From Globodera rostochiensis (lineage: Eukaryota; Nematoda; Chromadorea; Rhabditida; Heteroderidae), in assembly GCA_018350325.1 (NCBI GenBank), contig JAEVLN010000012.1, positions 248,001 to 312,000 on the forward strand: a stretch of DNA of 64,000 nt, in the 5' to 3' direction. Shown one piece after another: positions 33,001 to 45,997 of the stretch (positions within the stretch are counted from its first letter, which is position 1; every line of letters starts with the position of its first letter). The position numbers and the translations under genes are program-made. The notes beneath the pieces are model-generated. The model was not told the origin of the DNA and searched no databases. It saw only the letters and a program-made list of their open reading frames with translations.

Positions 33001-36000
33001 GGATTTAATTAAAGCAGATTTTTATTGAAAAACCAACACTTTGCGTAGGAACCTGGCAGGCATTTTGCGCTATCCAATGATGTCATATTTAGCGAAGTTT
33101 TCTTTTAGAAATGGGGAAAAAGTTCGAAATAAAAAAAAAGGCAATTTTTATGTATTGACCGATTTCTTACCATTCAGTTCCTTTAAATGTTGCCTTGCGT
33201 GAGCACTGCAGAATTGAAGTAAAATTAGAGGAGAAGGAAATGGTTGTCTTTCATTGTGAGGTTGGTATATGTCTGAACGATTTGTCAAGTCAGCAATGCC
33301 TTCTTTCACATTACTTTTGTTTATTATTTTGCTGCTGAATTTCCGTTCTTTTGAACATTTCTTCTTTTATAAATGTACCCACGAGTTTTGTTAAAATCAT
33401 TTTGCATTAAATACTAAACCCAGTCAATTGTTCTTATTTTTTAGGAGTGTTCACAATCTTTCTCAGGAAACTTTGCCAAACTTGACGATGCAATTGAGGA
33501 GCACTTGCTCAGTTTGAGCCATTGGGAACGCACTAAGTTTCTCGACGACAATCCGTTCGGTGATTTTTTAGGTTTATCGTTAAACATTTTGGTGGTCTTT
33601 GCTTTCCAGATGAAAGTCAGCGCGTTTTGGACAAAGAGTCGAAGATTAAGGTCTTACCTTATAAGCAGCCGGATCCGAAAAAGGTTAAATGCAAAAATAC
33701 TGAAACTGTCATCCCTCCGTTTAGAAAGTGACGTGGAAATGGAATGACAAAAAGGCCTGCTATGAGTTCGTTTACGCCCAACTCGGTCTGGAGCACATTC
33801 GGGAGCGAAGACATTTTAGGGATGAAAAACCGGACATTTTCTGCACACTTTGTGCTCAGAGTTTTAAATTGGCAAAATTGGAGTTTGAGTGCCACATCCG
33901 TTCATTCACGCACCTTTTCTACTTCATGGTAAGATTAGGCAATAGCGTTGGCTGAGGAAATGCGCTGGTCTCGTCCAATTTTTACTTATATCAAATTTCA
34001 GCATAAGCATCGTCCAGCAATCATTCCTGAGCTGCAGTCACAGATGACCGCTGACTTGGACTTGGTCGAGAAGCATAAGAATATCCGACGTCTTTTTGCA
34101 AGAACATTGAAGGGATGCGAGTCAGATAAAAAGCAACAGGGAATACGCATTTACGATTTTGAGCAGAAGGATTGCGAGTACGCCGATGTGAAGAAGGCAT
34201 TGGAGGAGGACAAAACTGAGAATAATTCGCGAAGCAGTGACACGCGGTCAAAACTGCTTAATCAACAGAGGAGTTTGACGATTTTTGACCTGGACACAGT
34301 TCAAATTCGAGACCAGAAGTGGCATAACTGTGAAGCATTGGACAAACATTTTACGGATTTGGTCGAAAAAAGCATGGAAAACGGCAATGAGGATCGTAGC
34401 GGCATAATTACACGCTCATTGGAACAAGCAAAACGACAATTACTTGGTGTGGTGCACTTTGACGGGATGGTTCAACTTGAGGATAGCTCGCCGAGTACTT
34501 CAATGACATCTGTGAATGGACTCCAACAGCAAAGGGAGCAGTCGAAAGAACTGACGGAAAAGACTGGGAGTGCTTCATCTAAGGACACAGGTTCTTTCAT
34601 TTTAATGTAAATGTGATCATTTAACAGCGTCAGACGCGCTGCCGGATTCGTCCGCCGGACATTCGGTTACTGATGACATTCCAAAAAGCACTTCTCATTT
34701 GCGCACGAGCGAACGGCGTCGGCGCTCGCCATCGTCACATCGGCGACGCCGTCACCATTCGCGTTCTCCGTTTCAACATCGCCGATTTGGTCGCTCGCCC
34801 GACGATCACCGCTCCAAAAATTTGAAATCTCCGTCACCAAAAAAATCGCGAAGAGAGCGCACTGGCAGCGATTTGAACACGTCATCCTCACGCCCCACAA
34901 GCGCCCGTTCACGCTCAAAATCAGCAGGCAGAAAACCAACTAGGTCGGAGTCGCGCTCGAACACTCCGCCGGTGACGCAGGAATCGGCGGCTAAACGTTT
35001 GCACGACCTCAAAATGGCACTGATCGCCAAAAATATGCCGCGCCAATTTTTCCCTCCTCCGCCACCTTTAAAACTGATGACACAGCCTGGTTCATCGGCC
35101 GGCGAATTCGTAACGGTGCCTCCGCCGCCTCCGGAGCCAGTACCTCCAGCTCCCAGCTACATAAACAAGTCTTTTTGCATTTTTGATTGTTTGTGAAGTC
35201 GTTTCAAATTTAACGCTATGGTTTAACTGCTTATGTTCATTTTTTTGTCTCATTTCTTTGGTTATGTAATATAAGTTCGCAAATTTTTAAAATTTTTCTT
35301 TTTATTCATTCATCCTTAACACAATTAGGCCTTTTACAGACAATATATTTCTTTTGAAGAAAAGTTTTTAAATTTTCAGAAATGTTGGAGGTGTTTATGA
35401 TGCTGGATATCTCGAGGAGGCATTTCCCGAGATATTACGCAAAGCTCCGTCTTCAAAGCAGAGTGAGGACCAAACCATGGCTGCGCAACCGGAAGTGGCC
35501 ATGAACATTCAACACTCGCCTGATTCGCTTGATCACGGAGAAGCGGCATCGCTGGGAAGGTCAGCATTTTGTCTTAAAACTGATTGAATGGACCGAATAT
35601 GCGCCTGTTTAAGTCAAAAGGGCAAATCTGGCGAAGAAAACAAAGCTGAAGAGACGGATGAATTGTTGAGGAATCAATTGATGAATCGTTTGAAGAAGGA
35701 ATCTCGGAAAGATGCGTTCAAAAAAACCGTTATGAAAATACCCAAGGATTTGCCAGCTTTTAAGCAGCAGGCGTTGATGCGGCAGCATGCCGAAATGCTA
35801 AAGACAAAAAGTCCGTCTAAAAAGTTTGGCGGAAGGCCTCCAAATGTGGCGGCTTTGCAGGAGAAACAAACAGAAAGTCAACAGGAAGATGAGCGACTCC
35901 AGGCAATCTCACCCGAACCCGATGACGTTGTCGAGGTTGTTGAACAACAACAACAACAGCAGCAGCAGCAAAGTGATGAGCGACAGAACCAAACGACAAA

Positions 36001-39000
36001 AGGCTCCGATTCGAGGTACCTTTAACTTTATATGATTAAGTTTGGCTTACCATACAAAGTGTGATCATGTAGTCATATAGCAGGACCGCAACTACCAAAT
36101 TTGCTTGAAAATAAACGATCCAAACTTTGGTTATTTAAATATTTGTACATAAATTTATTTTAGATGGGATCAGATGAGTGGAAAGTTTGTGCCCGTTGGT
36201 CCGACTTTACCCCAACCCAACACCCAATTGCTGTCGGGTGCTTCTTCGATCCCAACAACGTCGTCTCAGCAAGGGATGTCAATTCCCAAAATAGGCGTGA
36301 TTAGTTCTCCAAAATTGGTTGTACCGAGCCCACAACAGGCCCAGAATATTCTCTCACAGCTTGCCATGTCCACCTCCGCAGTGACGGCCCAACGCATGTT
36401 CTCCGGCCAACAATTTCTGTCAAATGTCCCGATTGTAAGGCATTTAATACCCATTTTTTGTCACAATTTTGTCTATTTATTAATTAGCGATTATTTTTAA
36501 GAAGTACCTCTGCTAAATTTTTTGTTTGAATTAGAAATTAATCTTAAAATTTCTCTCTCTACTTTTTACGATGGATGAGAAGTGGTTGACACCGAGGGGT
36601 TGGCCATCGATGTCTTGATAACTTCCAGAATCTTTCTTCTGCCACTGCGACCAGACCGACCACTTTACTTGGACAGCAGCATTCTGTGCCATCGGCTCTT
36701 TTCGGAAATATGTCCATTCCGCCGAATCTTTTAGGAACTCTTAATTCGGCACTCGGCGGTAGGGTTTTTGTGCCAGCATTGACCGTTTTCAATTTAAGTT
36801 CCGATAACAATTCCGCCTCCTCGATTCAATCAACCTCCGCCGATAATGGGCTTCCCGCCTCCGTTGCAGCAACATCAACCGCCGGTGATCAGCCCAGCCG
36901 AAATTATTATGCGCTCAAAAATGCAATTGTACAGTCGTGATTTGGTTAGCATTGACAATATCGCAGCATTCATTGAATACAGTGAGTTGTTTTAAATAAA
37001 ATTGTATATCTTATAAAATTACGAATTAACTTTCTTTGAGTAACCCACACAAAAAAATAGATAATTGCTTCATTAAGTGTGGAAGCAAGGTTACGAACCA
37101 ATACAGCCTGGAGATCCGCCGCTATTGCTCAACGAAGTGCTCAGCAAACGGAAAGGACTGATCGGAGCAAACACACTCTACCAGATCATTTGTTTCGGAC
37201 ACCCAGAACTGGAGACTTATTACTGTGGGATGTGCAACCATTGGACAACCGTTTCGGAGATGTTCAACCATTTGCGAGCGTCGATGCATCGACTCAGTTA
37301 CATGGTATGTTGAGGATTTTGGAGATGTCATTCATTTTTATTTTTCAAAACTCAGTTTCGCAACTACAAAATGTACCATCGAAAGGCAATGGAGGAACGG
37401 GATGAGGACCGAAGGGATTCGATGTTGGAACGATTTGCATTGAAAATTTGGGAGATAGAAGGATGTGGCCAATGCACAAATCGAATGCGGTGCATTTTGA
37501 ACGAGGAGGCCATCCGACGCATTTGGCCCAACTACATTAACTGCGTTGACAATTCGTGGAAAATCATGGATGACGATGAGGAGCTTGGTAATTTATTCAC
37601 AAATTTAGAATTTAATCGATAAGAGACGGTCGATACTTTTTTCATCTATTAATTCACGTTTAGAACTGTCACAACCTCCGCTTCAGCAAATGGACTTTAG
37701 TCAGCAACCGGTGGGTGTTGAGCCGAGTTCGAATCTAAATACAATTATGGACCAGTCGATGGTTCGGGCCACATCGACGCAGGTTCGAGCTTCAATAGTT
37801 GCCAAGAAATTGGAATTGGCTGAACGGGCTGGACATCCAGGAATGGGATTGGTCCGCATCAGTTCAGACAAGTGGTAAATGTTAACTTTTGCAATCAAAT
37901 TTTTTTTGAATAGATTTTGTTGTCAGAGGGATAATATTTAAAGAAAACGAAAGTCCGTTGAAATCTTAAAATTTTAGCTCCGAGGAAACCGAAAATATTG
38001 AAAATTCGAAGGAAACACATTCACCAGAAAAAGAAAGTGATGGAAGCAAAAGCTCTAACAGTAGCAGAAGTGAACTGAAGAGGAACAAGTTGAAAGGTTC
38101 GTTTGTTTTCAATAAAATAAAGTGGATGTAAAAAAAATTCAGTGAGGTCGAAGCATAAGAATTCGGGAAAACCAAAGCGAAGTCGGAGCAGAGAAAGAAG
38201 TGAGAAGAAAAAGGAAAGCGAACGGGAAAGGGTTGGACGGAGACGAAGTCGGTCCAAACAGAAAGAGTCGAAGACGGACAGCAAAGAAAAGCAAAAGAAT
38301 CAGGAAGGCAACGAAACCTGGACGGAGAAAGCGGCACAATTTTTACACAAAATTGGCGACACCAAAAATGCCACCAAAATGTATTGGGCTGTGGAGGAGA
38401 CAAACGTTGGGCCAAGTAGCGTCGACAACGACCAAAGACAAAAGGCGAATACGGTAAGGTCAATTAAAAATCTGGTTAGCCTTTCTACAAGCGCTTTTCT
38501 TTTGGTTGGGGGTGGGAGGGGTTCATCATGCCCATGGAAACACTAAAACCGAAAATAGAGAGTCATAAATTATTTGTTTGACAGTCTGGCCCAACGGGTG
38601 CCCAAGCTTTTTCCTTGGCTGAGCGTTTGGCTTCGTCTGGTCAATCGTTGTTACGTCGTCGAAAACAAATCGATGAGCGTGAACAGCAACAAGTTCGAAG
38701 GCAAATGTCACCTGAACGACTGCCAGCGACTGAGACGTCTAGAACGGATAGGCAACGACAACAGCGACCTGTGGTGGACGACAAAACTGAAATGCGCAAG
38801 TCAATTGCAGTGATGATTGAATTGGTGGGTACCTTTTTTGTTTTCTATGCAGTTGTTTTGGGTTGGAACAGAATGGATGCCTACGATCTTTTATAACATT
38901 TCTATTTAAGCAACATGAATTCGAGAAAAACAACAGTTATTTGTCTGCCGAGATGTTCTTCAAAACCTGTCAAGAGTTCAACATCACGCCCGACCAAGTG

Positions 39001-40642
39001 GTCAATAACGGATTGCTCTGCGAGACTGCCAACGAACTTGGAGTTGACTTGCAACGTGCTGAACTTCAAGCACTTATGCAGCGGAACAAACAACAACCGT
39101 GTTCATCTTCCGCTCTGTTTAATTTGCAGTCGATGGGCGTTGACGCGTCCAAACTGCGCGGGTTGGACCCGAGAGCGCTGCAATCGATTTTGTCCAAGGC
39201 GGACGCGGTCAAAACGCCGTCTTCGTCTTCAACTACCAGTACATTTTACAAAAGCAATAGAAAAACTGATAGGCACTCAATTTACGAAATGATACTTTTT
39301 GAAGAATTTAAAAAATTAATTCTTTAAATACATAGACATATGCAATTTTGGCTGTTGACCATAAAGTTATGGGGACTTGATGTTGATATTCTGGACAGGA
39401 CCATTATTATAAACGGATGCCCTTTAAGAATGTTCTTCGTCTTCAAAGCACTCGCGTTTCGAAACGCACGACATTTCGTTAAACGTAAGCATGGCTCCCG
39501 GAAACTTTGTGTACCCGTCTTATGAAGAGGGCATAATGAGACAACAAACGCGTCGACATGGTTTGGCCAATTTGATTCCAACATCCTCTGTCTAACATTT
39601 GTATTTCGTCCCGGTCAAGGCGGAGCGGACAGCGGTGCTGAGGACACTTTGGCTGTAACTTCATCTTGTGGTGGCGGCATCAAACATTATCAGCAACAGC
39701 TGCGGCCGTCTCAGACCAGAAGATGTGCACCCGAAGAACAGCTTTCACAACTGAAGCACCATCTTTGTACCAGTTTTGGAATTCCGCCTGACCCGAAAGG
39801 TGCTGGCGGCATGCTACGTACGGACTCTATGGTAACTACAAATTAGTAGAATATTGTTTTTCATCGGAAAGAGTTAGTAAATTAAGAATGTCCAGGAACA
39901 ACCCATGGATGTGGACTTTACTGACGATTTGGATGCTAGCTGGTTTGGCTTTTCTAATGACCCAACAGGGACGCCATCAAACTCGACGCAACAAGCGGAA
40001 GTTTCGTCGTCTACTCAACAGAATATCCATCAGTCTTCGATTGCGTCACATTTGGTTCTTGGATAATTATTTCACAGATTTTGCGTTAAACTTCTTTAGT
40101 GTTTTGTCTGAATTTACACAAAATCCATTTGTAGCGTTCTAATGTTGATTGGGACCGTGCTTCTTCTGTTCTGGAGCGAACTTCTTTGACTCCGCCAACT
40201 CTGCAACCGATGACTCATCGACAGCATCAATCCGGTCATTTACAAGTCCACCAACAGCAACAACAACAACAAACAAAGAACCCACACAGAATTGCAGAGG
40301 TTGGGCATCGGGTGGCTGTAACCAGAAGATCGGGGAGGGCGGGGGGGGGGGTGGGAGGGAGGGACTTTCTCCCGCCTGGTTACGTGTCTGATAAGGTCAT
40401 GTTACAAAAGAAAATTATGGTATTTTAGGCTGTGGAGGTCTGGTGGGACGTTGATCATTACTTTTGTTTAAGCATAAAATTTGTTGTTTTGGCAGGAGGT
40501 TGGCGATGATTGGAATTCTTTGGAGACGTTCAGCTTTGAAATGCTCGGTTTTGACGCTGGCGGAGCAATGGCAGCCCAGACGCAGCATAAGAAAATTTCA
40601 AACTCGTCGGCATCTGTTGCCCCTCCACCACCGCCGCCATGA
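30041..40642 (+). CDS. Large protein with multiple matrin/U1-like zinc fingers and RS-rich segments
   Basis: I do not recognise this protein. More than 25 exons chain in phase from ATG 30041 (30041-30178, 30219-30327, 30441-30580, 30633-30893...) to stop TGA 40640-40642, for roughly 2,000 residues. About seven fingers share the layout C-x2-C, an aromatic or hydrophobic loop, then H-x4-5-H and a trailing aromatic. They are near 30513-30575 (CTICY), across 30885-31015 (CFVCGETF), 31694-31780 (CSICY), 32433-32515 (CTCCF), across 33250-33535 (CEECSQSF), 33838-33915 (CTLCAQSF) and 37220-37295 (CGMCNHW). Two basic Arg/Ser- or Arg/Glu-rich segments (about 34695-34960 and 38140-38300) resemble splicing-factor RS domains. 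There are also polyproline tracts (about 35045-35155 and the C-terminus), a polyQ run near 35945 and an acidic C-terminal region. The layout suggests a nuclear RNA- or dsRNA-binding protein; that is inference. Continuity of phase argues for one gene, but a split into two genes is not excluded. Confidence 0.72.
31463..31581 (+). repeat. Direct repeat pair in an intron of the zinc-finger/RS gene
   Basis: Two ~45-bp copies of a segment starting TACCCTTTCGCTGAATA and ending ATTATTATTGAACT lie about 74 bp apart in the intron upstream of the third finger exon. Probably a local duplication. Confidence 0.8.
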
Positions 40643-42140
40643 GTTAACCTGCTGATGAACATTCGTGTTATCAGGGCCGTAACCAGGGGGCGGGGGGGGG
40701 GAGGGGTAATTTAACAAAAATTTTCCCGCTTATTGGTGCCGTCGGACCCCTTCCATTCCTAAAAAGCTTAAAAAATCGAACACATTTTCGAACATTGTTT
40801 AATAAAAATGCAATAAACACTAAAACTCCTAAGAATTGACTTTTTGGCTTGCCCACCCGCCGAACTTTTTTTTCTGATTACGGCCTTGCGTGCTATAATG
40901 ACATGTAAACATTTGCGTTTTCTTAATATCCGTTGATTGATGTTTTCGTTGTAGCAATTTGTTTTGCCATAAAATATTGAAAATTCTAATTGCTTCTTTC
41001 GAAAATCCTCCCTATTTGTTCTCACATTTCTTTAACCGTTAGGCGCTTGCCGCCTGAGGGCATTTGTTTGTTTGGTGTCCCCATTGCCTTAATTTTCAGT
41101 TTGTTCCGCGAAAATAGACAAAAGGAAGAAACAGTGAGAGGAATGGGACGTAGGGTGTAGGAAGCGGGGGGAGGCAGAAGAGAAATGGAGGGCTTTTTGG
41201 GCCGTTGTGCCAAATCAATCTCTAAATCCAAAAAGTTATAAAAAGCGAAAAAACTTATTTTGACAATGCCACGATGTGTAAACTGTTATTGACGGTGAGA
41301 AGCTTTAATCGGCTTTTTCCTTTTTTCTCCTCTCTCTCTCCCTTTCTCTTTCTTCCTATCTCTCTCCTTTCCTCTGTCTCTCCTTTCTTTCTCCCTCCCT
41401 CTCTCTTTTTCTCCTCCCCTCCTTCCTTTTCTCTCCCTTTCTCTCTCTCTCTCTCTTCCCCTTCCTTTTCTCTCTTTCTCTTTCTCTCTTCTCTCTCCTC
41501 CCCTTCTTCCTTTTCTCTCTCTCTCACTCTTTCTTCCGCTCTCTCTTAGGTTTTCCCCTATCCAATGCCAATATTGCGTGCCGCGAGCAGCGAATGCACT
41601 GTTAAAAGCATTCTTCGGGGAATGCATCTCCTCCAACTAACGACGAATAAAGGGAGGGGAGGAGTCGGTCTATTTGAAAGCGCCTCGGGGGGTTGGGCGA
41701 ATTCAATTAGGGCGGAGGAGGTCGATGAATGGCAAAATTGCCCGGCCCGGCCCTTTCCGCCAAAAATGCTCTCCGGTGACTTCCTTTTCTTCCCGGAAAG
41801 TGTGTGAATATTCGGACTTAGCTGCTGATGTGCCCCTGGGGGACGCATAAAAAATTAGGCGCTGGGTGCATCAAAAAACTAAAATATGCCCTGAGAGAAT
41901 TGAGGCAAAAGAACGAACGGTGCCTGAGGGTTTGGGGGGGGGGGCTCAACCACAACAAATAACAAAATTTAATTGCTATTGGAATTGTCCCCCCCCCCCC
42001 CCCCCGATGATTCCATGGTTACCGGTTGTCTAAAACAATATTTCCATTATCACATCCCAACATTTTAATTAAATAATCATTTGGTTGATTTTTTGGGTGC
42101 CGTCTTTTGGGATTCGGCGGCATCGAAAGATCGACACAAA
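40643..42140. other. Intergenic region with a MITE and a pyrimidine-rich tract
   Basis: It contains the 217-bp element at 40672-40888, a TC-rich microsatellite-like tract at about 41318-41548, and long C and G tracts near 41933 and 41990. No gene was recognised. The complementary open frames over the TC tract encode only Arg/Glu/Lys or Ser/Leu/Phe. Confidence 0.6.
40672..40888. mobile_element. 217-bp MITE with CAGGGCCGTAA ends
   Basis: Inverted ends are CAGGGCCGTAACCAG and, from the right, CAAGGCCGTAATCAG. Flanking 8-bp duplications are CGTGTTAT (40664-40671) and CGTGCTAT (40889-40896), differing at one base. The interior has TTGGTGCCGTCGGACCCC, AAAAATCGAAC and AAAAATGCAATAAA motifs, related to the element at 28555-28908. 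It lies about 30 bp downstream of the stop codon of the zinc-finger/RS gene, so it is probably transcribed in that 3' UTR. Confidence 0.8.
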
Positions 42141-45036
42141 ATGAATCCGTCCCCCCACAATCATCCAAAAGCCGCCGTCGTTGGACAACAATCGCCCCCA
42201 ACGGTTGAGCCCGACTCGCTGTTCTCCCAGCAAAGCGCCGCAGGCGAAGAGACTCCGTGGTGGCAAAGGTCGCTAATTGGGGGGACCCGCCGGGTTGCAA
42301 CAAATCATCCGAAATCCGTTTGTTATCCGGCGTTTTTCCCAATCCGATCCGACAATTTTGGGCAATCCGATCCGAAATCCGATTTTTTTTTTCTTAATCC
42401 GTTGCAACCCTGATCGGAGGGAGGGGGAAATGCTCGAGAGTCTTGACGCCAGTCGAGAAGAGATTCCCTTTTGGGTTTCTTATTTATTTATTTTAATTGG
42501 GAAATTGCTGAAAGTCCCCCGCCCTTTTAAAGGAATTTTCTGCTCCAACAGCCGACTTTGGTAAACGCGTGGAATGCCGTGTTTCCAACGGTTGTGGTCA
42601 ACATTTTTGGCATTGTCCTTTTCCTTCGCATGGGCTGGATTGTGGTGGGCTTCCATTTGTTTAAGCCTTAGCCTAATGATTATTTTGAATTTAGGGCACC
42701 GCCGGTCTCTTCCAAGCAATTGTCGTGCTCGCCCTTTGCACGCTTTTCTCCTCGGTGACTGTTCTTTCCGCCATTGGCATCTGTGAGCGCTGTCAGGTGA
42801 TCGCCGTCAACTGATCAAACATTTCTCAAACCGATCAGAATTTGATGCTTAAAGCAAAAAACTCACCAACAAAACAATTTTTCTGAAATTATCGCCAAAA
42901 GCAAATAATAAGACTTCTCCTGTCCACAATCTTTGCTCTGACCGTCTTCAGATTCGCAGTGGCGGCATTTACTTTTTGGTCTCCCACGTGCTTGGCAAGC
43001 GCATCGGCGGTGCGGTTGGCCTCATTTACACCTTTGGCCAGGCGTGCGCCACTTCGCTGGTCGCGCTGGGCTTCGGCGAGTCCATGGCCAAATTGGCCGG
43101 TATTTTCAACCCCGTGGCCATCAAAACTCTCTCCATGCTCGTACTGGTCATTCTCAACGGTGGGCTCATTTGGACTTTTGAATTTATCCAATTCCCTCCA
43201 GCGATGAATTTTGTCGGCCTCCGCTTCATCATCCGCCTTCAGCTGCTTCTGATGTCCTTCTTGGCATTGGCCATCGGAGATTTCCTTCTTGGCGCCGTTC
43301 TCTTTACACCACAAGATCCGGGTAAATAGCGCTCATTAAATATTTTGTGGAATAAATTCAACCCCAAGAGGCCGGCATCGGTGAGCTGAGTGCCGAAAGG
43401 CTGTTCCAAAACTGGCACTCCCATTACGGGCCCAGCAATTGTACGCCTTTCTCAGAATTGCCGGGAATCGAGTGAAAGAATCGATGGGAATTTGGGGGAA
43501 AAGTGAAGAATTCAGAGACCCCAACTCAGCGGAGCTCGGCAAAGAGAACTTCTTCAGTGTGTTTGGCATTCTGTTCGCCAACTTCATCGGCGTCTTGGCT
43601 GGTTCGTTCTGAAAGTACGGACAATTCGTTCAATTCATCGCAGGAGTGAATATGAGCGGCAATTTGGCGGACCCTTTGAGAAACATCGCCGAAGGCGAAC
43701 TCAGCGCCCTGGGGTAAATTCAACAAATATACGATTTTTAATTTCAATTAAATCGCAAAACTTTCAGGGCCAGCTTCGCCCTTTGTTTTCTGATCATGCT
43801 TATCCTGGGCGCATCGGTTGATCGGTAAAGAATAAATTCAGAACAAAAAAAACTCCTCCGATTTCCATCATTTCCATTGTTGTCCCATTTTGGCCAATCC
43901 CTCCTCTGCGATGTGATGGTCTCGGAACGGCTGTCGCTGACCAAACTTTTGTTTCTCGGGGGCCTTTACATCGCGTGTCTCTCCGCCATTCTCTCCTCCA
44001 CTTTGGGCACTTCCCGCGTGGTGCAGGGCATCACCTCCGAGGGGCTCATTCCGCAGATGAGCAAATTGCTTCAGGAGGTGGGGGATTTGTGTCCATTGGT
44101 AATATATCCACACAATTGCACGCCTAACACCCACAGGACTCACCCCACAAAGACCCGCTGAAGGCCACCGTGTTAGTCACTGCGGTTGCTGTGGTGCTGG
44201 TACTGCTAGGCAACCTCAACCAAATGGCCATCCTTTCCTCCATGCCTTTTTTGCTCACTTACGCCTTCGTTAACTACGCGTACGTGTCGTTGGCGATGAG
44301 CGACGACTTGGATTCATTGGGTCGCGAGTGCTCGGCAAAGTGAGAAGACTGACTAGCAATAGGCATTAAGCCCTTAGTCCATACCACCGTAGGAACGGTC
44401 AGCAAACAAACTACGGTAGTGTGCACGAAGGCTTGGACAGCGGTGCGCAACGTTCTCTGGACGCATTGTTCAGCTCGACGGAGGAGGGCGCCGGAGGGAA
44501 CGGATGGCACGGCGGCGGTGGACAAAAGCCGTGGTACACGCGGTGCATCAACAGATACGTGTCTTTTGCAGCGGTATGCATTGGCTTCTCCAGTAGATCA
44601 AAAGACCATTCTTCCCTCAAATGAAATATTCCCCCCAGGCGATTGTTCATCTCCTCATGCTCTTCTTCATCAACCAATTGTACGCACTCCTCCACATGAT
44701 TGCCTTTGTCGGTCTCTACCTGTATCTTGGCAAGGCCTGTCCAGCAGTGTCCGACCAAGGTCCCACCCCCCCCCTTAATGGAGACGACGTTACTCTAATT
44801 GCCCTATTAGTGAAGGCGTCTCCCATTTCTCTATCCTCCACATGCTTCGGGTGGCAATGGCCGGCATGGAGTTCACGCCGTTCGGGCCGTCCAACGCCCG
44901 CTGCTCAGCGGCGGTACCACCGGCGCCGCCGCAGGGACTGATCCAACCGGGAGACATACAATCGACACGATTGAACGAGCAAAACCCGGATTACGCACAG
45001 CGCAAGCAGTACCACCACGCAGAACAATTGGGATGA
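42141..45036 (+). CDS. SLC12A8-like cation-chloride cotransporter family protein
   Basis: Exons: 42141-42268, 42533-42644, 42695-42796, 42952-43159, 43202-43321, 43369-43440, 43518-43601, 43644-43713, 43768-43824, unresolved start near 43890 to 44077, 44137-44339, 44393-44573, 44639-44759, 44816-45036; about 620 residues. The N-terminus has PWWQRNFLLQQPTLVNAW, then transmembrane segments including NIFGIVLFLRMGWIV, ICERCQIRSGGIYFLVS, GLIYTFGQACATSLVALGF and IIRLQLLLMSFLALAIGDF. The loop FFSVFGILFANFIGVLAG VNMSGNLADPLRNIAEGELSALG follows. These positions match SLC12A8 better than the NKCC or KCC branches, as recalled. SLC12A8 is a membrane transporter whose proposed substrates include polyamines, amino acids and nicotinamide mononucleotide; no substrate can be inferred here. 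The intron beginning at 43825 has no AG that restores the frame before the conserved SLLCDVMVSERLSL. That suggests an odd acceptor or an error in the A8 run near 43846. Confidence 0.85.
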
Positions 45037-45997
45037 CGCGTAATGGAGAAAGGCGGACACAATTAAGCATATCGGAACTGATTTGTGTAGACGAAGGATT
45101 GAAATTCAAAAGCTTTATGCACATAAATTGCCTCGGGCAAAAACATTCAATTCAAATGGTCCAAATGCTTTCTATTCCAACAAGTCAAAATACACGGCGG
45201 CGATCATTTCAGTGCCCACACTTCAGTGCCGCACACTTCAGTGCCCACACTTCAGTGCCGGACACTTCAGTGCCAGCAATTAAAAGGCTATAACTTTCTT
45301 TAAACTCAACCAAATCAAACAATCAAAATGTCATTGGAAAGCTCTAAGCTTTTAAAAGCTATTGTTAAGCCAACGCTAGTCAATTAGAAAATTCGTAAAA
45401 AAGTTATTGCAATAAAACTGATGAAAAGCCCTGATTGGGTGTTTTTCACGTTGAACTTCTTAAAAACGATTGAACCGCCTTGGCTTTTTTTTTGTACGAT
45501 TCTTCTCATTTAGAGCTTTCCAATGATATCTTGATTGTATGATTTGGTTGAGTTTAAAAAAAGTTTTAGCCTTTTTAAGTGCTGGCACTGAAGTGTCCGG
45601 CACTGAAGTGTGGGCACTGAAGTGTCCGGCACTGAAGTGTGGGCACTGAAGTGATGCGTACCCCAAAATACAATCGTTTTACAAAGAAATGATTCTCCCC
45701 AAAGGAATTTCCCGTATTTTGTTCAACAAAAAACGAATAATAATTACAGCGAACATTCACATTCATTGTGTAAATCAATTAAAGAAACTAAAATTGTGAA
45801 CTAAAATCTCAAAATAGGGAGAATATTTGTCACCAAAAAATTACCTTTAAAAATTATCTGAGAAAAGAAGAAAAATAATGTGAACCCATATGACCGAGAA
45901 ATTAAAGGTAAGCATTTAAATGCGGGGAAAGGGACGGACAAAAGATTTGAGGAAAATTGAACATCGCTTTTTGAGTTTTCTATTGGCCAAGGGAACT
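45037..45997. other. Spacer between convergent genes, half of it a MITE
   Basis: This holds the 3' UTRs of the SLC12A8-like gene and the TMEM86-like gene, plus the element at 45195-45663. No other gene was recognised. Confidence 0.6.
45195..45663. mobile_element. TTCAGTGCC-ended MITE, copy C
   Basis: The 469-bp element is flanked by the 9-bp duplication CAAAATACA (45186-45194 and 45664-45672). The ends are CGGCGGCGATCATTTCAGTG and, inverted, GGGTACGCATCACTTCAGTG, so it is in opposite orientation to copy B. Tandem TTCAGTGCC copies and the inner AAACTCAACCAAATCAAAC arm are very similar to copy B, implying recent mobility. Confidence 0.92.

Noticed and set aside
41255..41636. Arg/Glu/Lys-rich and Ser/Leu/Phe-rich open frames
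   Set aside because: Direct translation of a TC microsatellite on either strand.
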